NCBI GenBank assembly: GCA_964535305.1
Contig: CAZHTF010000016.1
Location: forward strand, 1-50,105
Direction: 5' to 3'
From: CAZHTF01 sp964535305
GTDB lineage: Bacteria > Planctomycetota > Phycisphaerae > UBA1845 > Fen-1342
Length of the DNA stretch: 50,105 bases
The notes below the pieces were generated by a model, which ran no database searches, was not told the origin of the DNA, and saw only the letters and a list, made by a program, of their open reading frames with translations. Below, in pieces: positions 1-8,319 of this stretch. Position numbers and translations under genes: made by a program. Positions within the stretch are counted from its first letter, which is position 1; every line of letters begins with the position of its first letter.

Positions 1-1655
1 GGCGTGGGCGCCATGCGGCCGCCGCCGCCCTTGCCGCCGCCGCCCATCATCGGAACCGGTGGTGCTGCAACGGGCGCCGGCCCGCCGCCGCGATCGCCGC
101 CGCCGCCGCCGGCTCGATCGATGGCAGCGGAATTCACGTCGGCGACGTACTCGACGCTGACATTCTCAAAGTAAACCTGCTTGCGCGCCTGCCGCGAAAA
201 CTTGGTCGGGTTCGCGGCGATCAACTGCTTGAGTTGATCCGGCGACTGCGCCTTGGCGATCTCAGGCGCGACCTCCGGCAACGCCTCATAAACCAGCGAC
301 AGCACGCGTGGCACCAGCGCCCGATCCTTCTGCAGATTCAGAAGTTCGTCGATGCTTCTGCGCTTCTCGCCGGTGTCGGACTGCACCTTGGCGAATTCTT
401 CCTGGAAGCGGCGGGCCTCGGTCACGATCCGCTGCGCCTGAGCGCCCAGATCGCGGTTGGCGGCCAACGCCTGGCTGTCCAGCACGCCACGCGTCCACGG
501 CAGCGCCGCCGCCAAGCCGATACTCGCCGCGGCCGCGATGAAGAACGGCTGCTTTTTCTTCCACATGACGGCCCGGGCCAGCTCGGGCGGAAGCAGGTTG
601 GCGGAGATGGCCGCCAGGCCCAGCCCCTGCAGCGCCAGTCCGTAGGCCACGCCCAGCGCCAGCACGTTGTCGGTGAAGTTCGGCGCGTTGCTGGTGGCGC
701 TGGGGACCATGTTCTGGAACCCCTTGAGCTTGATCACGCCGCCGCTCATCGAGAGGTTGTTCTCCAGGTAGTTCTGCAAGCCGGTGAGGCGGAAGGCGTT
801 GCCGCAGGCCAGCAATTGCTTCAGCTCGACGTCGCGGTGCGTCGAGCTGTAAAAGCCTAGCGAGCGCTGAATCTCGGCCACCAGCTCGACAAACACCGGA
901 CGCATCGACTGGAAGATCTGCCGGGCGTACTTGTGTGAGGCCGCGTTGCGCTTGAAATCCTCCGCACGCGCGAAGGAAACCTTGAAGCCCTTCACCACCG
1001 CCTCGGTGAAGTTGTTGCCTCCGAGCGGGATGTTGCGGTTCCAGGCACTGTTGGCCTCGACGACCACCAGGTCCGTGTTCTGCGCGCCAACGTCGACCAC
1101 CACCGTCGCTCCGCCGTCGCTCGGCAGATACCCATCGAAGCGGCAGAAGTTGTAAAGCGCCGAGGGCACGGTCTGAACGTGCGTCGGGGCGATGCCGAAG
1201 GCGTTGTAAACCTCCATGTGCTTGCGGATCAGGTCGTTGCGCATCGCGAAGATGCCGACCTCGACGTCCGGGGAATCCTTGCTCGAGAAGACCTGGTAAT
1301 CCCAGACGACGTCTTCCATCTCAAATGGAATCTGCTGGCTGGCCTCGAACCGCACAATGTCCGGGATCTTCTTGGGGTCCACCGGCGGGAGCTTGCAGAA
1401 GCGCGAGAACGTCTGCTGGCCCGGAACGCCGATCACAAAGCTGTCGCCCTGCCATTCGTTGCGCGAGACGAACTTCTCGAGTGCCGCACGCGTCAGCTCG
1501 TCGGCGTCGGCGTCGGGCTGCGAGAGGATCTTGGCATGTTCGAAAATGTCGAAGGCCAGCAGCTCGACCTTCCCGTCTCCGACGGCCCGCAGCTTGACCG
1601 CCTTCAAGCCGCACTGGCCGATTTCGATGCCCCAAACGCCGACTGGACCTGCCAT
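1..1655 (-). CDS. pilM: PilM-like type IV pilus assembly protein with PilN-like C-terminal half, 3' end cut by window edge
   Basis: The reading frame is open from an ATG at 1655 to the left edge (551 codons), so the C-terminus is outside the window. The start has AGGAG seven bases upstream. The N-terminus reads GIEIGQCGLKAVKL, the first phosphate-binding motif of the actin-like PilM fold, and VVVDVGAQNTDLVVVE near residue 180 is the second. PilM is a cytoplasmic ATP-binding protein that joins PilN at the inner membrane in type IV pilus or type II secretion platforms. After the usual PilM length a hydrophobic segment (about 372-391) follows basic residues KKK, then a charged, helical stretch as in PilN. 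The last visible residues are a Gly/Pro-rich low-complexity tail. I read it as a PilM-PilN-like fusion. The PilM assignment is firm; the fusion is inference from layout. Confidence 0.82.
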   Translation of the reverse strand, partial: MAGPVGVWGIEIGQCGLKAVKLRAVGDGKVELLAFDIFEHAKILSQPDADADELTRAALEKFVSRNEWQGDSFVIGVPGQQTFSRFCKLPPVDPKKIPDIVRFEASQQIPFEMEDVVWDYQVFSSKDSPDVEVGIFAMRNDLIRKHMEVYNAFGIAPTHVQTVPSALYNFCRFDGYLPSDGGATVVVDVGAQNTDLVVVEANSAWNRNIPLGGNNFTEAVVKGFKVSFARAEDFKRNAASHKYARQIFQSMRPVFVELVAEIQRSLGFYSSTHRDVELKQLLACGNAFRLTGLQNYLENNLSMSGGVIKLKGFQNMVPSATSNAPNFTDNVLALGVAYGLALQGLGLAAISANLLPPELARAVMWKKKQPFFIAAAASIGLAAALPWTRGVLDSQALAANRDLGAQAQRIVTEARRFQEEFAKVQSDTGEKRRSIDELLNLQKDRALVPRVLSLVYEALPEVAPEIAKAQSPDQLKQLIAANPTKFSRQARKQVYFENVSVEYVADVNSAAIDRAGGGGGDRGGGPAPVAAPPVPMMGGGGKGGGGRMAPT

Positions 1656-2180
1656 GGCATGACTCCTCGTGCCTGCCGCGGAGCCGCACTCCGCAACCGC
1701 GCGACGCAAACTGTGTTGTGCCGCGCAAGCGCACCAGCGCCTGCGCGCCCGGGCTGCACGTGCGCAACCAACCGGCCGCCAGCGCAGCGCCGCGACCGAC
1801 TCAGTTTCTACCTAGCGAGGGTGATGCAGGGCTGCTCTGCGGGCGATCGCACAGACCCGTTGCCGGTCGTCGCCGAGACAGCCTCATCAGAATGAGAATA
1901 TTTATGAGGACGGGCTGCCAGGTTGCCTCGGTGAGCTTCGGTTTCAAGCCTCGCGCCATCGCACAGCCAAGTCGCTGCACGTCGCGTCGCGATGCGCCTC
2001 CTCTCGGCCGTCGCCGGCGGCCGTCATGAAGTTACCCGCCGGGCCGGTGAAGTCAACGCCACTTTCGGCCGTCGGACACCGGATTGGACGCGCGTCCGCA
2101 AATTCGGTTCCCGAAAAATTGCGGCAGACCGCGGTGGGCAACTCTGAAGCGTATTCCGCGCCTGGGGCAGCCCCGCCGGG
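1656..2180. other. 525-base intergenic region without a convincing gene
   Basis: This stretch separates the pilM start from the end of the adaptor gene; both are on the minus strand. Open frames here are short and have no recognisable domain. The only structure I can point to is a small AT-rich island with inverted repeats at 1882-1909 and a weak GC-rich hairpin (GGCCG/CGGCC) near 2015-2031. It probably holds the pilM promoter and leader. Confidence 0.5.
1882..1909 (-). promoter_or_regulatory. AT-rich inverted repeat upstream of pilM
   Basis: CCTCAT at 1882-1887 is matched by ATGAGG at 1904-1909. A nested copy, CTCAT at 1883-1887 with ATGAG at 1892-1896, has a four-base loop. The island is AT-rich within otherwise GC-rich DNA, and on the minus strand contains TATTCT, a possible -10 hexamer, about 230 bases before pilM. 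It could be an operator overlapping a promoter. No -35 hexamer is clear. Confidence 0.3.
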
Positions 2181-3407
2181 CTACTTCACGCGCTGTCCAT
2201 CCTGCAGATCGGTAACGCCGCTGGCGGCGATCACGTCGCCATCGCCCAAGCCGCTCAGCACTTCGAGCTGCCCGGAAACGCTTCGTCCGGTCTGGATCGG
2301 CGTCCGCACCAGCTTACCCTCGCGAACACGGAAGACGTACGTCTGCTCGGCCTCGTTCGCCACCGCGGCCACGGGGATCCAAATCGCGCGAGTCTGCGTC
2401 GTCGGGGCGGATGCATCGGTGCTGAACTGCACCTGCGCCGAGCCCTGAACCCGAAGGAACGCATCCGGCTGCTCGATCCGCACCTTCACCTGCACCGTCG
2501 CCTTGGCGTAATTGGCGCCCGGGTCAATCCACATCAGATGACCCTCATAACGGCGATCCTTGTACGCGTCCGGCGTGATCACGCAGCGCATGCCGTCGCG
2601 CAGCCGCGCAATGTCCAACTCGCTGACGTCTACCTCAACTCGCAGCTTGCTCATGTCCGCGATTGACGCGAACTGCGCGTTCGCGTTCGCCCCGCGGCCG
2701 CCCTCGGCGGCAACGAAATCGCCGACCTCCACGTTCCGCTCGAGGATTACACCGCCGATCGGCGCGCGCACCTCGCAATCGCGCAGCAGCTTCTCGGCGA
2801 ATTCCAGGCGGGCCTCGTCCGCCGCCAGGGCCGCCTTGGCGTCTTCGTACCATCGGCGTGCGTCGACCAGCTCGATGTCGGACGCGTCCGTGCCCGAGTG
2901 CAGTCTCGAGATGCGCTCGAAATTGTACTTGTAGTAATCGTAATTGGCGCGAGCCTTGGCGACCATCGCCAGGCCTTCGTCGCGCCGCGCGCGGTAATTC
3001 ACGTCTTCGAGCCGCGCCAGGAGCTGGCCGGCTTTCACTTCGTCGCCCTGCTCAAAGAGGATCTCGACGATCTGCCCCGACACCTTCGTGGCGACTTCGA
3101 CGGTGTGATCCGAGACGATCTTGCCGGTCGCCGTCAGCGTGGGCGGCGCGCTGCTGTCGGTCTGCACGCGCACGGTAACGGTCGGGACCTCGGCGACTTT
3201 CTGCGTCGCGTCGGAAACGACCTGTGATACCGCCGGCAGCAACCGCTCGCGGTAGGCGTAGGCCGTGCCGCCCGCGGCGGTCAGCAGCAGCAGGACCACC
3301 AGCAGCCCAATCCGCGATTTGGCCGGCGCCGCCGCGCCGCGCGGGCGCTGGTGCTTTTCGATCGAGAGCGAGCGAAGTTGCTTGTGCAGGTCAGTCGTGG
3401 CGTTCAT
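2181..3407 (-). CDS. HlyD/MacA-type periplasmic adaptor subunit of an ABC export system
   Basis: This 408-residue protein has an N-terminal membrane anchor (about 33-53) and no lipobox. It is followed by the split biotinyl-lipoyl domain and helical hairpin of membrane-fusion proteins: VSGQIVEILFEQGDEVKAGQ is the first lipoyl half, an Ala/Arg/Glu-rich alpha hairpin follows, and VRAPIGGVILERNVEVGDFV is the second half. A beta-barrel region comes next, then the closing SGLGDGDVIAASGV motif. Such adaptors connect an inner-membrane transporter to outer-membrane exit or mechanically couple MacB-type permeases. It is the last gene of the permease series, 19 bases after the preceding stop. There is no Shine-Dalgarno site before its ATG, but TACAAT sits seven bases upstream, so it may also have its own leaderless transcript. 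The substrate is unknown. Confidence 0.9.
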   Translation of the reverse strand: MNATTDLHKQLRSLSIEKHQRPRGAAAPAKSRIGLLVVLLLLTAAGGTAYAYRERLLPAVSQVVSDATQKVAEVPTVTVRVQTDSSAPPTLTATGKIVSDHTVEVATKVSGQIVEILFEQGDEVKAGQLLARLEDVNYRARRDEGLAMVAKARANYDYYKYNFERISRLHSGTDASDIELVDARRWYEDAKAALAADEARLEFAEKLLRDCEVRAPIGGVILERNVEVGDFVAAEGGRGANANAQFASIADMSKLRVEVDVSELDIARLRDGMRCVITPDAYKDRRYEGHLMWIDPGANYAKATVQVKVRIEQPDAFLRVQGSAQVQFSTDASAPTTQTRAIWIPVAAVANEAEQTYVFRVREGKLVRTPIQTGRSVSGQLEVLSGLGDGDVIAASGVTDLQDGQRVK

Positions 3408-3414
3408 ATCGGGG

Positions 3415-3420
3415 ATTGTA
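3415..3420 (-). promoter_or_regulatory. -10-like TACAAT seven bases before the adaptor start
   Basis: Read on the minus strand, TACAAT occupies 3420-3415. The seven bases to the ATG at 3407 are CCCCGAT, with no purine-rich ribosome site. The spacing would place a transcription start at or next to the ATG, giving a leaderless mRNA. No -35 match is visible. Confidence 0.45.
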
Positions 3421-3426
3421 GACCGC

Positions 3427-4602
3427 TCAGGCCTTTCGCAGCGCTTCGATAATGCGAATGCGGGCCGCGCGCTGTGCCGGCGCCAGCGAACCGAACACGC
3501 CCACCAGCAGCGCCACCGTCAGCGCCGTGGCGATCACACCAGGCGTCAGCCGCGACTCATACGCCAGCACCGTCCAGGTGGTATCCGAGAGGAAATCCGT
3601 GCGCGACCCGCTTGTGAGCAGGCTCAGGGTTAGCCCGACCGTCGCCGCCACGCCGCAGAGCATCACCGATTCCAGCACGAACGCGGTCACCACCTCGCCG
3701 CGGCTGAAGCCCAGCGTGCGCAGCATGGCGATCTCGCGCCGCCGACTATCGACCGATGCATACATCGTGTTTGCGACGGCGAACATGGCCCCGATCGCCA
3801 TGATGCCGACCAGCCCGCTGGCGAGCATCACGATCTGCCCTGTTTTCTCGATCAATTCGCCGTAATAGTCCGTCTCGCGTTTGGCATTGAGCTGCACCGC
3901 CGGACCGGCGACGTAGCGGATTGTCTCCGCGACCGCCGCGCCGTCCGCCAGCCGCATCACAACGCTCGAGATCGGCGGGAAGCGCTGGTACGAATCGGCC
4001 AGGATGGTGCGCGGCGCCCAGAGCTCGCTCTCAAACGCCCCGCCGGCGGCCTCAAACTCGCCGACGACGCTGTAGGCGCGATGTCCGGCCCGCCCGATCT
4101 CGATCGTGCTGCCCAGCGTCAGGTTCTGATATCGTTCGGCGGCCTTCTTGCCGACGATCACTTCCGGCTGGCCGGGCAGGACGTTGCGACCCTTGGTGAT
4201 CCGCACTTCGGGGTGCACCAGGAAAGCCACCTCCTCCACGCCCCGGACCGCGACGTTGGCCCGCTTGCCGGCTGGCCCGATCCGCTGCAGATTGGTTTGC
4301 ACGCACAGCTCGACGCTGATGAGCTGCCGCCCGGCCGGGTCGCTCGCGATCCCGGGCGCCTGCACCAATCGCCCGGCCTCCTCGGGCAGGATCAGACTGG
4401 TGCTCTCGGCGGTCGCGCCGGGCTTGAGCACGATGATGTTCGTGGTCGAGCCGGTGGCCCGCAGCGAGGCCTGCAGCCCGCTGGTAAACGAGAGCAACAC
4501 CGTCAGCACCAGGACCACCGCGGTGACGACGCCGAAGGTCAGCGCATTGCTGAGCTTTCGCACCCATAAGTTGCGCCAGTTGTAATACAGTGGGAGCGGC
4601 AA
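3427..4602 (-). CDS. FtsX/MacB-type ABC permease, type A copy 2
   Basis: This 391-residue protein has one N-terminal membrane segment (about 20-42), a large extracytoplasmic MacB-like domain, and three C-terminal segments (about 255-280, 305-330, 355-380). It ends with AARIRIIEALRKA, the conserved tail of FtsX-like permeases. The start is a TTG at 4602, seven bases after the TAA of the preceding permease, with GGAG overlapping that stop. It is clearly paralogous to the permease at 5787-7036: both begin with PL-Y-WRNL-VRK and share the ITKG/LLGAK and EVIVGKKAA/EVIVGRAAA regions. It probably works with the type B neighbour at 4610-5782 as a heterodimer driven by the ATPase at 8320. The substrate cannot be told. 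Confidence 0.9.
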   Translation of the reverse strand: MPLPLYYNWRNLWVRKLSNALTFGVVTAVVLVLTVLLSFTSGLQASLRATGSTTNIIVLKPGATAESTSLILPEEAGRLVQAPGIASDPAGRQLISVELCVQTNLQRIGPAGKRANVAVRGVEEVAFLVHPEVRITKGRNVLPGQPEVIVGKKAAERYQNLTLGSTIEIGRAGHRAYSVVGEFEAAGGAFESELWAPRTILADSYQRFPPISSVVMRLADGAAVAETIRYVAGPAVQLNAKRETDYYGELIEKTGQIVMLASGLVGIMAIGAMFAVANTMYASVDSRRREIAMLRTLGFSRGEVVTAFVLESVMLCGVAATVGLTLSLLTSGSRTDFLSDTTWTVLAYESRLTPGVIATALTVALLVGVFGSLAPAQRAARIRIIEALRKA

Positions 4603-4609
4603 GTTGCGT

Positions 4610-5782
4610 TTACTCCAGGTTTCGCAGCGCGGAAACGACTTTCAGCCGCAGCGCCAGCGCTGACGGCCAGAGCGCCGCGAGCAGCCCGATTCCCAGCGAA
4701 ATCAGCAGCGCCAGCGCCACCACCTGCGGCTCGATCTCGAGCTGCTGAATCAGCGGCAGCGTCACGTTCTTCAGCGGCGTCAGCGTGAAGGCCGCCAGCG
4801 GCAGCCCGGCGCCGAGCACCCCACCCAGCCCACACAACAGCAGGCTTTCAGACTGGATCAGTGAAAAAATCGTCCACCCGCCGAAGCCCAGGCTCTTCAG
4901 CGTGGCGTATTCGGTCAGCCGATCGCGGAAGTTCATGCTCATGGTGTTGGCCGCGGCCAGCACCGCAACCAGCACGGTGACCGTCGAAAAGATGCTCAAG
5001 TTTCGCGGCAGGTCAAACTGCTGGCTGATGAACTCGTTCATGAAGGTCTTCTCGTCGACCGTTCGGGTCGGGTCGCTGCTGGTCGCGAAGAGCTGGTCGA
5101 TCTGCTCGCGGTAGTGCTCCAGATCGCGCTGCGTGGCACACTTGACGAAGAAGAAGCTGGCCGACTCGCCGCGGAACTTGTAGCGCTCCAGCGATTCGAG
5201 CAGATAATCCAGCCGGCACCAGTTGGTCACCGGGTCTGCGCCCTGCTCGAGCGTCGAGATCACGTGAAACCGCATCGGCTGATACGGCGGGACCGACGGG
5301 ATGATCGTGACGCGATCGCCTTTCTTCCAGCCGAATTGCCGAGCCGTGGCGCGGCCCAGCGCGATCGCCTGACGGTCGCGGCGCCACTGCTCGAGTTCGT
5401 CGGGCGCCAGCCGCGTATCCGGGAAGGTGTCGAAGAACGTGTCATGGTCGACCGCCAGCGTCGAGAGCAGCCGCGGGTCGTTCTCGATCGTTCCGCCGAT
5501 CCACACAATGCTGCACACCGAGCGCAGCCCGCTGCGCTGCGGGTCGAGCGACTCCATTTTTCGCCGATAGCCCAGCGGCAGCGGGTTTACGATCGAGGTC
5601 TTGGAGGTGACCGCCAGGCGAATCTGCTGCGCGGAGTTATCCAGGAAGCGCTCGATGCCATCGATCACCGCCACACTCAGGACGAAGATCATGGTAGGCA
5701 GCGCCACCGCGCCGCAGGTCAGTAGCGACCGCAGCGGATTGCGGGTGAGATTCTTGAGCAAGTAGGTCAGTTGCAGCGGCAC
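4610..5782 (-). CDS. FtsX/MacB-type ABC permease, type B copy 2
   Basis: This 390-residue permease has the four-segment FtsX/MacB topology: one N-terminal segment (about 20-42), a periplasmic domain, then three C-terminal segments. The start is a GTG at 5782, four bases after the true stop of the upstream permease at 5787, so translation is probably coupled. Its N-terminus (LKNLTRNPLRSLLT) matches that of the permease at 7115-8284 (MQNLKRNPLRTTLT). The two are therefore copies of one type, distinct from the type A permeases they alternate with. MacB-type proteins do not move substrate through the membrane themselves; they transmit ATP-driven motion to periplasmic partners, which fits the adaptor encoded downstream. 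Confidence 0.9.
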   Translation of the reverse strand: MPLQLTYLLKNLTRNPLRSLLTCGAVALPTMIFVLSVAVIDGIERFLDNSAQQIRLAVTSKTSIVNPLPLGYRRKMESLDPQRSGLRSVCSIVWIGGTIENDPRLLSTLAVDHDTFFDTFPDTRLAPDELEQWRRDRQAIALGRATARQFGWKKGDRVTIIPSVPPYQPMRFHVISTLEQGADPVTNWCRLDYLLESLERYKFRGESASFFFVKCATQRDLEHYREQIDQLFATSSDPTRTVDEKTFMNEFISQQFDLPRNLSIFSTVTVLVAVLAAANTMSMNFRDRLTEYATLKSLGFGGWTIFSLIQSESLLLCGLGGVLGAGLPLAAFTLTPLKNVTLPLIQQLEIEPQVVALALLISLGIGLLAALWPSALALRLKVVSALRNLE

Positions 5783-5786
5783 GCGC

Positions 5787-7036
5787 TTAGGCTTCTCTGA
5801 GTGCGCTGATTATCTGCACGCGCGCGGCGCGGGGCGCCCGCGCCGGATAACAGCGAGCGTCGGTCGATCANNNNNNNNNNGCCGGGGGGGGGGGGGGGCC
5901 GCGGGCGCGACAGCGCCCAGCGCCCCGATCGTCGCCACGCCCGCCAGCGATGTCAGCACAATCTGCCAGGTGAACTGGATTTCGAACGCCATGGTGGTGA
6001 ACGTGCTGGCGCCGAACATGTCCTTGGTGTGCCCGGCCAGGCTGAGCCATGCCCAGCAGGCCAGGCAGCCCAGGGCGCCGCCCAGCAGCGAAAGCAGCAC
6101 CGCCTCCAGCACGAAGCCGATCAGGATCTGCCGCGGCGAAAAACCGATGGTCCGCAGCATGGCGATCTCGCGCGTACGGCCGGCAACCGCGGCGAACATC
6201 GTATTGGCGATCGCGAACACCGCTGCCAGCGCCATCATGCCCACCAGGATCGCGCAGACGAGCTGGTAGATCCGCACGTTGGTCGACTGAGACTGCCAGT
6301 AATCCGTCTCGGTCTGCGCGCCGAGCTCGATCGGCGCCGCGACCACTTGCTTGACCGCCGCGGCCGGGTCGACCGTTTCATCCAATCGGATCGAAGCCGA
6401 CGAGTAGCCGTTGCGGTTGTAGGCGCTTTGCAGCGAAGGCAGATAGCCCCAGATCTCGCTCTCCATCGGGCCGCCGTCGGCCGAGAAATGCCCGACAACC
6501 TTGTAGTCGCGATTGTCGCCAAAGCCCAGGCGGATGGTGTCGCCGATGTCTAGCCCCTTGAACTGCTTGGCTGCTGCGCGCCCGACAATCACTTCCGGCG
6601 CGCCGGTTGAGAATTTCGCGCCCAGCAGCTTTACGTTGCGATGCACTTGAAAAGCCGTGTCGGTCACGCCGCGCAGCGCCACGTTTGCCCGCGTGCGGCC
6701 GTTGTCGCTGATGCGCGGCAATTGCGTCTGCCAGTAGAGCTCGGGGCTGACGAGTTCGCGGCCAGTTTGCGGATCGCGCGCCACGCCCGCCAGCTGCGAG
6801 AGCCGGTTGAAGTCTTCCGGCGAGATGGCGCTATTGGTCTCGGAGTTTGCCCCGCGCTGCACGACGATCAGCTTGCGCTCGTCCGCGGCGACCGCCAGCG
6901 AGGATTGCAGTGCCGCGTAGAACCCGAGGATCCATGCGAACGTTCCGACGACAGCGCAGACCACCAGCACCGTCAGCAGTGTGGTGGTTTTGCGGACGAA
7001 CAGGTTTCGCCAGTGGTAGTTCAGCGGCAGCGCCAT
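5787..7036 (-). CDS. FtsX/MacB-type ABC permease, type A copy 1, frame broken at an assembly gap
   Basis: The ATG at 7036 has GAGGG five bases upstream. The frame is good for about 380 residues, giving the N-terminal segment, periplasmic domain and two or three C-terminal segments, ending in GALGAVAPA. It then meets 15 consecutive C residues (coding strand) and a run of ten Ns at 5871-5880. Beyond the gap, the frame that continues naively ends at 5810 and makes no sense. A different frame reads YPARAPRAARVQIISALREA and stops with TAA at 5787-5789. That is the expected FtsX tail and matches AARIRIIEALRKA in its paralogue. The gene is therefore most likely intact in the organism and damaged in the assembly. 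The stop at 5787 is four bases from the next gene's GTG. Confidence 0.85.
5871..5880. other. assembly gap (10 N)
   Basis: Ten undetermined bases lie inside the permease gene. They mark a scaffold join or a base-calling failure, and the true gap length is not known. Confidence 0.99.
5884..5898. repeat. 15-base G homopolymer beside the assembly gap
   Basis: Fifteen G residues (C on the coding strand) directly flank the N run and encode an implausible proline stretch where the paralogue has an ordinary permease tail. It is probably a sequencing or joining artefact, although a slippage-prone tract is formally possible. Confidence 0.85.
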
Positions 7037-7114
7037 CCAGCCCTCTTGCTCCTTTCTCGACCCTTTCGTTCCGGCTCGCCTCGCGCCGCATTCCTGTCGC
7101 GCGTGACTGGCGCG

Positions 7115-8284
7115 CTAGGCCACCTGCCGCAGGGCGCTGACCGTGTTCAGCCGCAGCGCCTGATACGCCGGCACGATGCCGGCCGCCAGGCCAACCAGCA
7201 GCGCGATGCCCAGCGAGGTCGCAATCGCGATTGGTGAGACTTCCAGCCCCGCCAGCGGCAGGAAACCGAGCCGCCGCAGCGGAAAGGCCGTCAGCGCCAA
7301 CACGACCGGGATGATGCCCAGCGCCGAGCCGATCACCGCCAGGAAGACACTCTCCATTAAGACGATGCGAAAGATGCGATCGCCCTGAAAGCCGATCGCC
7401 TTGAATACCGCCAGCTCGCGAGTCCGCTCGCGGAAGCTCATCATCATCGTGTTGCCCGCAACCAGCGCGACAATCACCACCACCACGATCGCCATCGCCT
7501 GCATCAGGCCCGGCAGATCGCCCGCAGCCTGTATGAACTGCGCCCCGAACGCGTTCTCGTCCATGCTCTTGGTTTCGTTCGGCGAATTCGCAAAGCGCTG
7601 GTCAATCTCGTTCTGCAGCGTGCGCAGACTCTCCAGGCTGTTGCACTTCACCCAGAACACATTGCAGCCGGGAACCCTAAAGCCCGCTTCGGCCCGCGAC
7701 TCCTCAAAGTAATCCCGCCGCAGGTACATCCCGTTCGTGCGACCGTTCGTGGTCACCACCTTGACAATGTTGAACTCGAGCGCCAGGTACGGCGGCACAG
7801 AGCTGGTCAGCGTGATGCGCTCGCCCACTTCCCAGCCATACTGCTCCGCGACCGAGACGCCCACGACGCACGCGCGGCGATCCTTGGCCCAATTCTCCCT
7901 CTCAGAATCGGTCCAATCGAGCTCGTTGAAGACCAGAGGGAACGTGTCCGGGTCCGCGCCCAGGCTCTGAATCACTCCCGGAGAATTCTCCACCCGTCCG
8001 CCGAACCAGCGCACGCCGCAGACGGCCGACAGGTGTTTTCGGTCTGGGTCGAGCGCCTCGATCTCTCTCCGCATTCGCTCGGGCAGTGCATTGACCAGCG
8101 CGATGCGGTTCTGCACGGCCAGGCGCAACTGTTTCTCGTTGAACTGGTTGACCTGCACCAGCGCCACGACCAGCGAGATCGCCGCGACGAACACGGCCAT
8201 CGGCAGCGCGAAGCTGACCGCGGTCAGCGTGGTGCGCAGCGGGTTGCGCTTCAGGTTTTGCATGAGTACGTAAGTGAGCGTCAT
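7115..8284 (-). CDS. FtsX/MacB-type ABC permease, type B copy 1
   Basis: This 389-residue protein is the first permease of the series after the ATPase, with ATG at 8284 and GAGG about seven bases upstream. It has the N-terminal segment (about 20-43), the extracytoplasmic domain and the three closing membrane segments. It ends with YQALRLNTVSALRQVA, the usual FtsX/MacB C-terminal signature. It is the paralogue of the permease at 4610-5782. The order ATPase, B1, A1, B2, A2, adaptor indicates that an A-B pair was duplicated in tandem. A 78-base spacer follows it, the longest inside the permease series. Confidence 0.9.
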   Translation of the reverse strand: MTLTYVLMQNLKRNPLRTTLTAVSFALPMAVFVAAISLVVALVQVNQFNEKQLRLAVQNRIALVNALPERMRREIEALDPDRKHLSAVCGVRWFGGRVENSPGVIQSLGADPDTFPLVFNELDWTDSERENWAKDRRACVVGVSVAEQYGWEVGERITLTSSVPPYLALEFNIVKVVTTNGRTNGMYLRRDYFEESRAEAGFRVPGCNVFWVKCNSLESLRTLQNEIDQRFANSPNETKSMDENAFGAQFIQAAGDLPGLMQAMAIVVVVIVALVAGNTMMMSFRERTRELAVFKAIGFQGDRIFRIVLMESVFLAVIGSALGIIPVVLALTAFPLRRLGFLPLAGLEVSPIAIATSLGIALLVGLAAGIVPAYQALRLNTVSALRQVA

Positions 8285-8319
8285 GCGCGGCCTCGCGAAG
8301 CGTCGCGGTCGATCGAAAA

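Noticed and set aside
2150..2180. GGGG-CTG-CCCC hairpin after the adaptor gene as a terminator
   Set aside because: The stem is only four base pairs and no T-tract follows, so I did not call it.
5884..5898. G15 tract as a phase-variation switch
   Set aside because: It directly abuts the N run, encodes an implausible proline run, and the correct permease tail resumes in another frame after the gap. An assembly artefact is the simpler reading.
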